Shown: positions 47,480 through 56,709, counted from the first letter of the stretch. The stretch is DNA of 64,000 nucleotides from Microbacteriaceae bacterium (GCA_025464995.1 JAODMO010000054.1:93072-157071), one strand, 5' to 3'. Program-made: numbers and translations. Notes: generated by a model not told the origin, from the sequence alone.

Positions 47480-48527
47480 CGAACTGCAGGTCGACGACGT
47501 CGGCGTAGGTCGCCGGATCGTCCGAGTCGGTGAGAGCTCCCGCTCCTCGAGCGACGGCGAGCGAGAGCGCGGCCGCCGGTTCACTGATCGTCGCGTCATC
47601 CGGCCAGAGATTGTCGGCATAGGCCTTGTCGAGCACGCTCGCGATGATGGCGGGGTCGAGGTTGTCGAACTGGTTCGTCGCGACTTTCTCGGCAATCGAA
47701 CGGTCGCTCTTGATGAGCTCGAGCGCCTCGGTGATCGAGTCGACGAACGCCTGGGCGACCTCGGGTCCGTCGCCCTCGGCGTACGACTTCACGGGCACGT
47801 TGATGGTCGAGTATGCGTAGTCGCCGAGCACGGTCGGCACGCTGATGAACGGCTCCTGCCAGATTCCCTCTTCGACGCCCTGCGTCACGATCGGTTCGGC
47901 GACGAGCGCGAAGTCGGCCTGCCCCTGGGACACGATCGACAGCGGTGCGGCCGCGTCGGCCGTCTCGATGAGCGTGATGTCGTCGGTGGTGAGTCCCCCC
48001 TGGTCGAGGATGTAGCGCAGGATCGAGTTCGGAGTTCCTCCATACGCGCCCGTCACGATGCGCTTGCCCTCCAGGAAGGCCGCGGCGTCCTCGACGTCCG
48101 TCAGCTCCGGTGCCTCGACTCCCTCGGCGGCCACCATGTAGACGTTTCCGCGGTTGACCACGTTGGCGATCGCCTTGATCTCCGTGTCGCCGGCGCTGTC
48201 CTGAGCCTTGACGAAACCGTTGTGCTCGGGGCCGCCGATGTATCCCCAGGCCTGACCGGCGAGAACGGCATTGACGTGGGCACCTCCGCCCGACGACTGT
48301 GTGGTGATCGAGACGTCGAGGCCGTTCTTCTCGAAGATGCCCTCGTCGATCGCTACATACAGCGGCAGGTAGCCGAGGTTGTGTACCGGTTCGGCGATCA
48401 CGAGGCGCGTGACGCCGTCGGCATTGGCGGCGGGCGTCGATGCGCCCGAGCTCGAGCAGGCCGCGAGCGACAGGGCGACAAGCGTCGCGCCCGCCGTCAC
48501 GGCGATCCTCTTGAGTGGTGCAGACAT
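47466..48527 (-). CDS. NitT/TauT-type ABC transporter substrate-binding lipoprotein (NMT1/THI5-like)
   Basis: A 353-residue lipoprotein with lipobox SLAAC (Cys24). The mature domain follows the SsuA/NMT1 pattern: GYLPLYVAIDEGIFEKNGLDV, VNAVLAGQAWGYIGGPEH, GKRIVTGAYGGTPNSILRYILDQGG. Ligands of the group include sulfonates, nitrate, pyrimidine precursors and aromatic acids. The ligand here is not predictable. It follows its permease gene by 55 bases in the operon. Confidence 0.9.
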   Translation of the reverse strand: MSAPLKRIAVTAGATLVALSLAACSSSGASTPAANADGVTRLVIAEPVHNLGYLPLYVAIDEGIFEKNGLDVSITTQSSGGGAHVNAVLAGQAWGYIGGPEHNGFVKAQDSAGDTEIKAIANVVNRGNVYMVAAEGVEAPELTDVEDAAAFLEGKRIVTGAYGGTPNSILRYILDQGGLTTDDITLIETADAAAPLSIVSQGQADFALVAEPIVTQGVEEGIWQEPFISVPTVLGDYAYSTINVPVKSYAEGDGPEVAQAFVDSITEALELIKSDRSIAEKVATNQFDNLDPAIIASVLDKAYADNLWPDDATISEPAAALSLAVARGAGALTDSDDPATYADVVDLQFVAGE

Positions 48528-48582
48528 TGCTGTGCCTTTCGTTAAGGGAAGAGGGGGGAGATGGGTAAAGAAGGGTCGAACG

Positions 48583-49443
48583 CTAGTCGGCCGCGAGGCT
48601 GTGGGCCAGGCGACGCTCGACGAGGCCCACGAGGAGATACAGGGCGATAGAGAGGATGGCGAGCACGAAGACGCCGACCCAGATGAGGGCGATGTCGTAG
48701 ACGCTTCCGGCGTAGACGATCAGGCGTCCGAGACCCCGGTCGGAGCCGATGAACTCGCCCACGATCGCGCCGGCGAGGGCGAGACCGATGGTGACCCGGA
48801 GGCCGCTGATGATCCACGGGAGGGTGCTCGGGATGACGACGCTGCGGAAGATCTTCGCCCTGCTCGCCCCGAGGCTGTTGAGCATCCGCACGACGTCTTT
48901 GTCCACCGTGCGCACGCCGGCCGACGCGTTCAACGCCTGCACCGCCATCACCATGCCGGTCGCCATCGCGATCTTGGATTCGATGCCGATACCCAGCACG
49001 AGCACGACGATAGGGGCGAGAGCGAGCTTGGGGATCGCCTCGAACATCACGACGAACGGTTCGACCGTCTTGCCGTATACGGCCGACCACCAGAACGACA
49101 GCCCGAGCGCGGTGCCGAGGACGGTGCCGAGAATGAAGCCGGTGAGAGCGCTCGTCATGGTGAACAGCAGGTCGCCCCAGAGCGAGCCGGCGGCGAACTG
49201 CTGGATCGCTTTGTCCACGACCAGGCTCGGCGAGCTCCAGAAGAAGACGTTGACGAGGCCGAGGCGCACGCCGAGTTCCCAGCCGCCGAAGATCGCGACG
49301 ACGACCAGTACGCGAAGCCCACCGACAAGCACCGGGTTCGGTCGCTTCGCCGTCGCGATGAGTCGACGGCCCCTACGCGCCGCGAGCTGCGGTGCGCGAC
49401 GTTCGAGGTCGCGCAACACCTCCGCCGGATTGATGACCGTCAT
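48583..49443 (-). CDS. NitT/TauT-type ABC transporter permease
   Basis: A 286-residue permease with six helices and the permease loop MLNSLGASRAKIFRSVVIPSTLPWIISGLRVTIGLAL, characteristic of SsuC/TauC. ATG 49443 overlaps the ATPase stop (ATGA). The open frame extends upstream, but that portion is shadow of the ATPase gene. Works with the neighbouring ATPase and binding protein. Confidence 0.92.
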   Translation of the reverse strand: MTVINPAEVLRDLERRAPQLAARRGRRLIATAKRPNPVLVGGLRVLVVVAIFGGWELGVRLGLVNVFFWSSPSLVVDKAIQQFAAGSLWGDLLFTMTSALTGFILGTVLGTALGLSFWWSAVYGKTVEPFVVMFEAIPKLALAPIVVLVLGIGIESKIAMATGMVMAVQALNASAGVRTVDKDVVRMLNSLGASRAKIFRSVVIPSTLPWIISGLRVTIGLALAGAIVGEFIGSDRGLGRLIVYAGSVYDIALIWVGVFVLAILSIALYLLVGLVERRLAHSLAAD

Positions 49444-50300
49444 ATCAGGGTTCCATTCGGGGTCATGAGGATGCTGCGGATCTCGTCCTTGTACGCCGCG
49501 AACTCCGCACTGGCCGTTGCCTCGAGCGACCGCGGCCGCGGCAGGTCGACCGCGATCTCGCGGACGACCGACCCGGGCTGGCCATGCATGACGTAGATCC
49601 GGTCGGAGAGGAAGACGGCCTCGTCGATGTCGTGCGTGACGAACACGATCGTCTTGTGGAATGTGGCCTGCACGTCGAGCAGCCACATCTGCATCTGCAG
49701 CCGGGTTTGAGCGTCGAGCGCGGCGAAGGGCTCGTCGAGCAGCATGATCTTGCGGTTGAACAGGAGTGTGCGCAGCAGCGCGGCCCGCTGGCGCATGCCG
49801 CCCGAGAGCTGCGACGGCCGGGCGTTCTCGTACTTGCCGAGGCCGTATGCCTCGAGCAGGGGGCGCGCGGCCGCGACGGAGTCTTCGCGTTTCACTCCCG
49901 ACACCTCGAGTCCGAGGACCACGTTGTCGAGCACGGTGCGCCATGGCAGGAGCAGGTCCTTCTGCAGCATGTAACCGACGTGGCCGGTCTCGCCGGTATG
50001 GTCGGCGCCGTCGATCACGATCGCACCCTCGCTGGGGGTCTCGAGGCCGGCGATGATGCTGAAGAGGGTGCTCTTGCCGCAGCCGGACGGGCCGACGATC
50101 GAGACGAATTCACCCGGCCGCGCGATCACGTCGACCGGCTGCAGCACCTGCACCTGGTCGACACCGCGCCTGGTCGTCTCGGAAGCGCGCGGATACGACT
50201 TGCCGATGCCGCGCACCTCGAGCGTGCTTCCGCTCACGGCGGCTGCAACATCCGGCGTTATGACAGTCGGGGCGGTCAGCGTCACGGAGCCAGCCATCAT
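49440..50300 (-). CDS. NitT/TauT-type ABC transporter ATP-binding protein
   Basis: A 286-residue ATPase. It has an N-terminal extension, Walker [10 protein letters not shown] (about 71-79), MLQKDLLLPWRTVLDNV, the signature LSGGMRQR, IMLLDEPFAALD and VTHDIDEAV. The LPWRTVxDNV sequence marks the SsuB/TauB subgroup. Double ATG at 50300/50297 overlaps the cysteine hydrolase stop, so translation is coupled to the enzyme. Confidence 0.92.
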   Translation of the reverse strand: MMAGSVTLTAPTVITPDVAAAVSGSTLEVRGIGKSYPRASETTRRGVDQVQVLQPVDVIARPGEFVSIVGPSGCGKSTLFSIIAGLETPSEGAIVIDGADHTGETGHVGYMLQKDLLLPWRTVLDNVVLGLEVSGVKREDSVAAARPLLEAYGLGKYENARPSQLSGGMRQRAALLRTLLFNRKIMLLDEPFAALDAQTRLQMQMWLLDVQATFHKTIVFVTHDIDEAVFLSDRIYVMHGQPGSVVREIAVDLPRPRSLEATASAEFAAYKDEIRSILMTPNGTLI

Positions 50301-51043
50301 GCAACCGCCGCCGCTACGGGCCCGGCGGGTGCGATCTGGCCGACGAAGAGATCCGGGCTCAGAGTGGAGAGGTAGTCGACGATGTCGGCGGTATCCATCA
50401 CGTCGGCGTACTTGGCGTTCAGGTCGAAGAGCGCCATGGCGTGGGATGCTTCGCCCCGGTCGAAACACGCCTCCTCGGCGATCGCGACACGGAAGTTGTG
50501 CGAGAACGCGTCGACCACCGTGGCGCGCACGCACCCGGAGGTTGTCGTGCCGGCCACGATGAGTGTATCGACGCCCAAGGCGATGAGGTCGGACACGAGC
50601 GTCGTGCCGTGGAAGACGCTCGGTGCACGCTTCGTGATGACGACGTCGCGCTCTTGTGGTGCGATCTCTCGCACGATCTCCTGGGGGCCGAATCCGACAG
50701 GCGGGATCGCGTCGTTCACCCGGGAGTTGCGCCAGAGGCCGCGTCCGAATCCGTCGTCGCGCTTCTCGTACCCGGTGGAGTAGAAGACGGGGATGTTCTT
50801 CTCGCGAGCTCCCGCGAGGAGGTCTTGCACGTAGGGCATCGCCTTCCACGCCGACGGGCCGCAGCTGTTGTGCCACTTCGAGATGGAGTCGAGGAGGGGC
50901 TCGTCTTTGTCGCCGGTGAAGGCATAGCTGATGTCGATGATGAGCAGGGCCGGGCGCTTGCCCGGGCCGAGGAATGCGCCGTACCCGCTGGCCGCGAAGG
51001 TCGACTTGTCGGTTTCGGTGAGGAATTGGTCCCAGATGGGCAT
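50297..51043 (-). CDS. cysteine hydrolase of the isochorismatase family (N-carbamoylsarcosine amidase-like)
   Basis: A 248-residue amidohydrolase. The catalytic triad is visible: Asp in ALLIIDISYAF, Lys in VITKRAPSVF and nucleophilic Cys in VAGTTTSGCVRATVVDA. Extended N-terminus and WRNSRVNDAI resemble N-carbamoylsarcosine amidase and maleamate amidase. It should release ammonia from a carbamoyl or amide compound. First gene of the operon with the NitT/TauT importer, so the imported compound is presumably its substrate or a precursor. AGGAGA lies 4 nt before ATG 51043. Confidence 0.88.
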   Translation of the reverse strand: MPIWDQFLTETDKSTFAASGYGAFLGPGKRPALLIIDISYAFTGDKDEPLLDSISKWHNSCGPSAWKAMPYVQDLLAGAREKNIPVFYSTGYEKRDDGFGRGLWRNSRVNDAIPPVGFGPQEIVREIAPQERDVVITKRAPSVFHGTTLVSDLIALGVDTLIVAGTTTSGCVRATVVDAFSHNFRVAIAEEACFDRGEASHAMALFDLNAKYADVMDTADIVDYLSTLSPDLFVGQIAPAGPVAAAVA

Positions 51044-51804
51044 TCTGTCTCCTGTGATTGTGAGCCGAGGCTCGCTGTCCCTGATCGCTTGAGGCCAGCG
51101 TGCCAGCGTGCCGTGTCCCCCCAATGTCGGTCCTGTTGCGCCGAAGTTAAGCCACCGCCGCGGCGGTCCAGCTGGCGCCTGATCGGGAGTTTCAGCAGAC
51201 GAACGCTCTGCTAAGCCACCGAATGGGCAGCCGCGTGCGCCCGACAGTGCGGAGAACGGCTCCCGAGGGCCCATGCTCGGGTGCCCCGTTCGATGCACGT
51301 GCGAAGCCGGGGTGGAGACGAGATGCACGACAGGAGCGTCGTGCAGGAACGGGGCGAGGCGTATGCTTCTCGCCGCGGACGGACCCGACGAACTACGAGG
51401 AAAACAGCATGGAGACCAGCCGCTCAGCTAGCCCGGGCGTCAGGGCGAAGATCCGCGGCTACCCGCACAGAACACCCAGGCGTGGCGCTTGAATCCGTCG
51501 AACCGGAACCGATGGCGCGGCTGCGCGCCTATCTCGATTTCGCGACATGCCAGCCACGCTTCCACATGGCGATGTTTTCAAGCTGCTCTGGGCTGAAGTT
51601 CGGGGGGAGCCCGTGGTCCCGATCCGCGGCGACGGTCGTTCGGAGGGCAATACGCGCGGCATTCCCGGGTGCTGACGATATCGAGGCGGAAGTCGTCTAG
51701 GCGACTGTGCACGGGCTCGCTACCTCGCTAGCAGACCTCGAATGTCGCGAGCCGCGGAAACCCCGCCCGGCGCCTTCCTCCGGCACCGGACGGGCCGCAA
51801 CCGC
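51044..51804. other. long intergenic region with no convincing gene
   Basis: About 760 bases between the hydrolase operon and the GlsB-like gene. The first 100 bases should hold the operon promoter. A 27-codon ORF (ATG 51409 to TGA 51492) has GAGGA upstream but no recognisable product. Open frames at 51281-51700 are Arg-rich with poor codon pattern. From about 51530 to 51700 the DNA has a coding-like feel in broken frames, which may be a decayed gene; no family could be assigned. Confidence 0.4.
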
Positions 51805-52083
51805 CTAGCGGCGGGAGGTGCTGCGCCCGGCGAAGCGGGTGTAGAGGAACAGCACGATGACGGCGCCGATGATCGAGCCGACGATGCCGGCGGGCTGGAA
51901 GAAGCCGTCCGCCAGGTCGTGCTGGAAGATCAGGAAGCCGAGGAACCCGCCGACGAAAGAGCCGATGATGCCGAGCAGGATGGTCATGGGGATGCTGAGG
52001 TTCTGCCTTCCAGGAATGATCAGACGGGCGAGCGCTCCGGCGATGAGGCCGACGATGATGAGGCTGATGATGAGACCGAGCAT
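51805..52083 (-). CDS. GlsB/YeaQ/YmgE-family stress-response membrane protein
   Basis: A 92-residue protein with three hydrophobic helices rich in Gly and Ile (GLIISLIIVGLIAGALARLIIPG, MTILLGIIGSFVGGFLGFLIF, GIVGSIIGAVIVLFLYTRF). This is the transglycosylase-associated protein family, usually induced by general stress. ATG 52083 is preferred over GTG 52092 because AGAAGGG lies 9-10 nt upstream. Divergent from the LuxR-type regulator. Confidence 0.85.
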   Translation of the reverse strand: MLGLIISLIIVGLIAGALARLIIPGRQNLSIPMTILLGIIGSFVGGFLGFLIFQHDLADGFFQPAGIVGSIIGAVIVLFLYTRFAGRSTSRR

Positions 52084-52216
52084 GATGGTCACCCTTCTTT
52101 GTGCACGGCGTGGCGTGCGTCACGGCCCAACGGATGTTGAGCCGAAAGCTATTCAGCCAGAAAGGTTCGATTGCCGCTACACCCCCAAGGGTGTAGCTGC
52201 TCCGTGATATGGGGCG

Positions 52217-52222
52217 TATCGT
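52217..52222 (+). promoter_or_regulatory. leaderless -10 element (TATCGT)
   Basis: TATCGT is followed by 6 nt and GTG 52229, with no separate leader. It fits leaderless transcription of the response regulator. Confidence 0.45.
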
Positions 52223-52228
52223 GCAGGG

Positions 52229-52885
52229 GTGCCCGAACCTCTCGCCGTCGCCCTCGTCGACGACTATGACGTCGTGCTCGCCGGCCTGGCTCATATGTTC
52301 GACCACTACCGTCATCGGGTCATCGTCGCGGAGATCGACGCGAACGCGGGCCTCGACGACACCGTCGACATCGTGCTGTACGACTCATTCGCGCAGCCCG
52401 AGTCGGATCACGACGAGATCGCGGCCCTCGTGCGTAGTCCCCGAGCCGCCCATGTCGTCGTCTACACCTGGAACTTCCACCCGTCGCTCGTCGCCCAGGC
52501 CCTCGAGCAGGGCGTGCACGGCTACCTGTCGAAGACGCTTCCGGCCCGCGAGCTGGTCGCGGCGCTCGAAGCCGTTCGCAACGGCGAGATCGTGGTGAGC
52601 GATCCTCCCCGCCGCGCCGGCAATGCACCCGGCATCGAATGGCCGGGTCGCCACGAGGGAATCACCGACCGCGAAGCGGAGATCCTCGCGCTGATCACGC
52701 AGGGCAAGAGCAATGCCGAGGTCGCATCGCTCACCTACCTGAGCCCGAACACGGTGAAGCTCTACATCCGCAACGTCTACGCCAAGATCGGTGCCACCTC
52801 GCGCACCCAGGCCGTGCTCTGGGGTGTCAACCACGGCTTCACGCCCGATCACCACCGGATCGGTCACTGGCTCGGCGGCCCGTGA
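52229..52885 (+). CDS. orphan NarL/LuxR-family response regulator
   Basis: A 218-residue regulator. The receiver has acidic pair Asp11-Asp12, candidate phosphoacceptor Asp52 in IVLYDSFAQ and Lys in GYLSKTLPA. The LuxR HTH (about 148-205) reads ITDREAEILALITQGKSNAEVASLTYLSPNTVKLYIRNVYAKIG. No histidine kinase is adjacent. It is divergent from the GlsB-type gene, a plausible target. GTG start supported by the leaderless promoter. Confidence 0.87.
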   Translation: MPEPLAVALVDDYDVVLAGLAHMFDHYRHRVIVAEIDANAGLDDTVDIVLYDSFAQPESDHDEIAALVRSPRAAHVVVYTWNFHPSLVAQALEQGVHGYLSKTLPARELVAALEAVRNGEIVVSDPPRRAGNAPGIEWPGRHEGITDREAEILALITQGKSNAEVASLTYLSPNTVKLYIRNVYAKIGATSRTQAVLWGVNHGFTPDHHRIGHWLGGP

Positions 52886-52935
52886 GCGGCAGCGGTTCTG
52901 CCGACGTCGTGCGAGGCGTTCACGACGCAGGGGGT

Positions 52936-54159
52936 CTAGCGCACGTGAATCGGAGCATCCGCGTTGCGTATGTCCGCAATGCTTTGGGCTGTCAGCACAT
53001 GGGCCTTCGGCAGGCTGGAGAGGGAAGAGGCTTCAACCCCTAAGGAGAGGTAGACCGCATGAAGGGCCGCCACGACACCGCCGGCGGCTCCCGAGAAGTC
53101 TCCGAGCTCGACAGTGGTAAGGGTGGGTGCGATACGAATGGTCTGCTCGAGGCGAGCCTGGTAGAGCTCGAGTTTTCCAATCAACGACTTCGCAATTCCC
53201 CCACCGAGCACTATCGTTTCCGGCTCACTGGAGACCGCGATCGCGGTGAGTACGGTCACGAGCGCTCGATCGAAGTCGGCACGGAGGGCCTCGCGCCCGC
53301 GCATGGACGAAGTATCCATTTCGCCGTCAGGCTCGGAGAACAACTCGGCTGGGGACGACAGCTCGACGCCGGAATCGATCGCCCTGGCCAAGAGGCCCGG
53401 GCCAGTAGTGAAGCTTTCCAGTCGCTCATTCAGCGGGCCCACGGGTATCTGGCCGAACTCCCCGACGAGCCCGTGACGGCCGCGAAGGATCGCGCCGTCG
53501 ATGGCAATGCCCACACCGAGCCCTGCGCCGAGACTCAGCATCGCCGCATAAGGCGTGTGACGCGCAGCCCCGAAGCGGAGTTCGCCGAGCAATGCGAGGT
53601 TGGCATCGTTGTCGGCGTTAACGGGACGCCCCATCGCGAGTTCGCACACAGCGAGAAAAGCCGGGTCTTCCACCTGCTTGAGGTTCGGGGCGTTGGACAC
53701 GGAACGGTCGGCCTGATTCACAGCGCCGGGAAGTCCCAGGCTGACCGAGGCTACGGCATCCCATCGTCCGCCCATGGCCGCCTTCGCCGTCTCGGCGAGC
53801 CACAGCGCCAATTCTGCGGACCCGAAGTGGCAAGGAGTCGGTATCTCCACCGCAATGAGTGGTCTCGCAAGCAGATCACTCGCGATCATTCGAGTGTTAG
53901 ACGCTCCAAGATCGATCCCTATCACGAGCGTATTTTCAGACACGAGATCGAGCAGGATCGCGCGACGCCCACGATTCTCGACCACCACCTCTGACACCTC
54001 ACACACGATTCCGTCGAGGATGAGTTGATCTATCGCCCGCGTGACCGTCGCGGCCGAGATTCCGGTCGCCTCGGCAATTTGTTTGCGAGTGGCCGGGCGT
54101 TGATTGATGAGCTCGGTGAGCACGGCGCTCCGATTCAGCTCTCGTATCTCTGGAACCAT
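52936..54159 (-). CDS. ROK-family transcriptional repressor
   Basis: A 407-residue protein. The N-terminal winged helix (about 8-70; LNRSAVLTELINQRPATRKQIAEATGISAATVTRAIDQLI) is fused to a ROK sugar-kinase-like domain (VIGIDLGASNTRM, VNADNDANLALLGE, SLGAGLGVGIAIDG, IVLGGGIAKS). The Cys-rich zinc motif of NagC/Mlc is missing. Divergent from the sugar-type operon at 54.4-62.9 kb, which it most likely represses until a sugar or sugar phosphate binds. GC is lower than in the core region. Confidence 0.92.
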   Translation of the reverse strand: MVPEIRELNRSAVLTELINQRPATRKQIAEATGISAATVTRAIDQLILDGIVCEVSEVVVENRGRRAILLDLVSENTLVIGIDLGASNTRMIASDLLARPLIAVEIPTPCHFGSAELALWLAETAKAAMGGRWDAVASVSLGLPGAVNQADRSVSNAPNLKQVEDPAFLAVCELAMGRPVNADNDANLALLGELRFGAARHTPYAAMLSLGAGLGVGIAIDGAILRGRHGLVGEFGQIPVGPLNERLESFTTGPGLLARAIDSGVELSSPAELFSEPDGEMDTSSMRGREALRADFDRALVTVLTAIAVSSEPETIVLGGGIAKSLIGKLELYQARLEQTIRIAPTLTTVELGDFSGAAGGVVAALHAVYLSLGVEASSLSSLPKAHVLTAQSIADIRNADAPIHVR

Positions 54160-54288
54160 TCGCGCCCTCCGTTGGCGACTGTCGCACGGTCATTCTTTCA
54201 GTTCTCGGTGACTTTTATTTCTCAACGCACACGTACCGATGCAGGCAGAATCCCGCTACTGCGAAATGTAATCGTAACAAAACAAAGC

Positions 54289-54318
54289 TTGACTTTGATT
54301 GCTGGATGAAATCAAAAT
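54289..54318 (+). promoter_or_regulatory. promoter and candidate ROK operator upstream of the catabolic operon
   Basis: TTGACT (54289-54294) is a good -35 and CAAAAT (54313-54318) a possible -10. Between them lies an inverted repeat TTTGATT (54294-54300), 9 nt, AATCAAA (54310-54316). A repressor bound there would cover the promoter. The whole 245-base gap is unusually AT-rich. Regulator choice (the divergent ROK gene) is inference. Confidence 0.55.
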
Positions 54319-54404
54319 GGCTGTACGAGGTCGAAGGTGACAGTGCCCCCAGTGAAATGGGCCCTATAGCCGGACCTGATTGCCCACCCGGATAGGACAT
54401 TTCA

Positions 54405-55523
54405 ATGAATCGCACCTCCTTGCTCAGCTCTCGCTTTCTCATCGCCGGTGTAGCTACGGCGCTGATTCTGACCGGATGCTCGACCGGCTCCAGCAGCTCC
54501 GGCGGCGACAAGCCGTCTGCGCCAGGTGCCAAACCAAGTTTGGAGTTCGCCGGCCCAGGAGGGGAGGTGCCCGGTTCACTTGACGAGTTGTCCCTCACCG
54601 CCGAGGAGACGACGGTAGTCAAAGACGGCAAATTCACCGCCGCCTACGTCTGGCACACATCATCCGAGTTCGTCTCCGCGGTCGAGGATGGCGCCACCGA
54701 GGAGTTCGACAAGCTGGGCATCACGGTTGTCTCCAGCACGCAGGCCAGCTTCGATTCGGCCACCCAGGCGAACAACCTGCAGACGGTACTGGCTTTGAAC
54801 CCCGACATCATCGTGACGACGGCCGTGGACCCGGTCTCGGCCGCCGCAACGTTCCAGCCCGCAGTAGACGCCGGGGTCAAGCTGGTCATCATGACGACAC
54901 CGCCCGCCGATTACACCGCCGGCAACCAGTACGTCTCGATCGTCACCGAGAACCTGACTGAGGCGGGCAAAGCCAACGCGGAATTACTCGGAGATTCCCT
55001 CGGCGGAAGCGGCAAGATCGCCTACATGTTCCACGACGCTGACTTCTGGTTCACGAATCAGAGGGACGAGGCGTTCAAGGCGTGGACTTCATTCCTCTAC
55101 CCCGATATCGAGATAGTCGCTGAAGAGGGATTCACCGACGAGGCGAAGACGCAGGAGGTCGCGGCGGCCCTGATAGCTCGAAACCCCGACATCTCCGGCA
55201 TCTACGTTCCATGGGCCACAGCCGCTCAAGGCGTTCTGTCGGCGCTCCGGGATGCCGGGCGAAGCGATATCAGAGTCGTCACCAACGATCTTGACGCCAC
55301 GCTGGCTGCCGACATGGTCGCCGACGGCCCCGTCGTGGGCATGGTGGGCAACGGCGCGATGGGAATCGGTACGGGCTTGGCTCTCGCCGGTGCTTACGGC
55401 GTGCTGGGCAAGGAAGCGCCGGAGCTCGTCGCCTCTGAGCCCATTTCGGTCACCAAGTCGAACCTCGACGAGGGCTGGAAGAAGGACTACGGCACCAAAC
55501 CGCCGTCGAGCGTCACGAAATAA
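54405..55523 (+). CDS. sugar-type ABC transporter substrate-binding lipoprotein 1
   Basis: A 372-residue protein. Lipobox LTGC (Cys25), a Ser/Gly/Pro linker, then a periplasmic-binding type I (RbsB-like) domain (about 75-350): AAYVWHTSSEFVSAVEDGATEEFDKLGITVV, NPDIIVTTAVDP, SGIYVPWATAAQGVLSALRDAG. It heads the operon and captures the substrate for the permease at 57753. A homologous second binding protein follows. Confidence 0.92.
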   Translation: MNRTSLLSSRFLIAGVATALILTGCSTGSSSSGGDKPSAPGAKPSLEFAGPGGEVPGSLDELSLTAEETTVVKDGKFTAAYVWHTSSEFVSAVEDGATEEFDKLGITVVSSTQASFDSATQANNLQTVLALNPDIIVTTAVDPVSAAATFQPAVDAGVKLVIMTTPPADYTAGNQYVSIVTENLTEAGKANAELLGDSLGGSGKIAYMFHDADFWFTNQRDEAFKAWTSFLYPDIEIVAEEGFTDEAKTQEVAAALIARNPDISGIYVPWATAAQGVLSALRDAGRSDIRVVTNDLDATLAADMVADGPVVGMVGNGAMGIGTGLALAGAYGVLGKEAPELVASEPISVTKSNLDEGWKKDYGTKPPSSVTK

Positions 55524-55578
55524 CCCGATCGCGTAGGAATCGCCCATATCGACGTTGTCTCACAAGGAACAGGACAAG

Positions 55579-56709
55579 ATGCAAAGGTTCAACCGCAGAA
55601 TGCTCGCTCTCTCAGCATTCGCCATAAGCGCAGTGTTGCTCGCCGGCTGTTCGAGCGGCGCGGCGGGTGAGAAAGCTGGAACCTCTGACGTGCCGGTGCT
55701 CGACCGCTTCGGCGCGGCAACCGAGACAGTCGGGCCCAACGGCGAGAAGCCGACGTCGGCATCGGAACTCACCCTCTCTGACGCGCAGAAGGCCGACATC
55801 GCCTCCGGAGGCTATCGAGCCGCCATCCTGTGGCACGAGCTCTCGAGCTGGACCAAAGCGATTCAGGGGGGAATACAGGACGAGCTCGCCGAGCTGGGGG
55901 TGACGGTCGTCGCTACCTCGGACGCGAAGTTCGATGCGGCTACCCAAGCCAATCAGATCGAGACCACCCTCGCCCTGCAGCCCGACGTGATCCTGGGCCA
56001 GGCGGTAGATCCCTCGACCGCTGGCGCCGCATACCAGCCCGCCGTCGACCAGGGCGTCAAACTCGTCTTCGCGGATCAAGCCCCCGACGCGTACGACTAC
56101 GGAGACCAGTACCAAGCGGTGATTACCGACGATCTGTTCCAGATCGGCGAGCGGGCCGCGAACCAGCTCGGCGAGGCCCTAGGCGGCAAGGGGGAGGTGG
56201 CCGTGGTCTACTACGACGCTGAATTCCACGTCACCAACTTCCGCGACGCCGCCTTCCTGACCACCCTTCACAGAGAATTCCCCGACATCACGGTCGTGGC
56301 CAAGCAGGGCTTTAGCGATCCGAACAAGGCCGAGGAGATCGCTAACGCGCTTATGACGAAGCACCCGAATCTAGCGGGGATCTACACCAGTTGGGCGGTT
56401 CCGGCTCAGGGCGTGCTTGCGGCGCTCCGGAACGCGGGCAACACCACGACCAAGATCGTCACGGTTGACCTCGACGACACGATCGCCACTGATCTGGCCG
56501 GTGGAGGAAACGTCGTGGGTATTGTGGCGGATCGCGCTTACGACTACGGCCGCGCGATGGCCACCGCCGCTGCGCTTGCGCTTCTCGGTGAACCAGCCCC
56601 CGCCTTCGGGATAACTGACTCCGTCACGGTCACAAAAGACACGATCGCCAAGGGCTATGAAGCCTGGAACGAACCGTTGCCCTCCGCCGTGCAGAACGCA
56701 TTGAAGTAG
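55579..56709 (+). CDS. sugar-type ABC transporter substrate-binding lipoprotein 2
   Basis: A 376-residue paralogue of the preceding gene. Lipobox LAGC (Cys24), then AAILWHELSSWTKAIQGGIQDELAELGVTVV, ATQANQIETTLALQPDVILGQAVDP and LAGIYTSWAVPAQGVLAALRNAG line up with protein 1. The binding-cleft residues differ in places, so the two may bind related ligands or anomers. ATG 55579 puts the signal peptide at the start; TTG 55555 is unlikely. Confidence 0.92.
   Translation: MQRFNRRMLALSAFAISAVLLAGCSSGAAGEKAGTSDVPVLDRFGAATETVGPNGEKPTSASELTLSDAQKADIASGGYRAAILWHELSSWTKAIQGGIQDELAELGVTVVATSDAKFDAATQANQIETTLALQPDVILGQAVDPSTAGAAYQPAVDQGVKLVFADQAPDAYDYGDQYQAVITDDLFQIGERAANQLGEALGGKGEVAVVYYDAEFHVTNFRDAAFLTTLHREFPDITVVAKQGFSDPNKAEEIANALMTKHPNLAGIYTSWAVPAQGVLAALRNAGNTTTKIVTVDLDDTIATDLAGGGNVVGIVADRAYDYGRAMATAAALALLGEPAPAFGITDSVTVTKDTIAKGYEAWNEPLPSAVQNALK

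Noticed and set aside
51530..51700. HicA-like toxin remnant
   Set aside because: A stretch reading PVVPIRGDGRSEG was suggestive, but the frame breaks and the GSHH motif is not seen; similarity is too weak.
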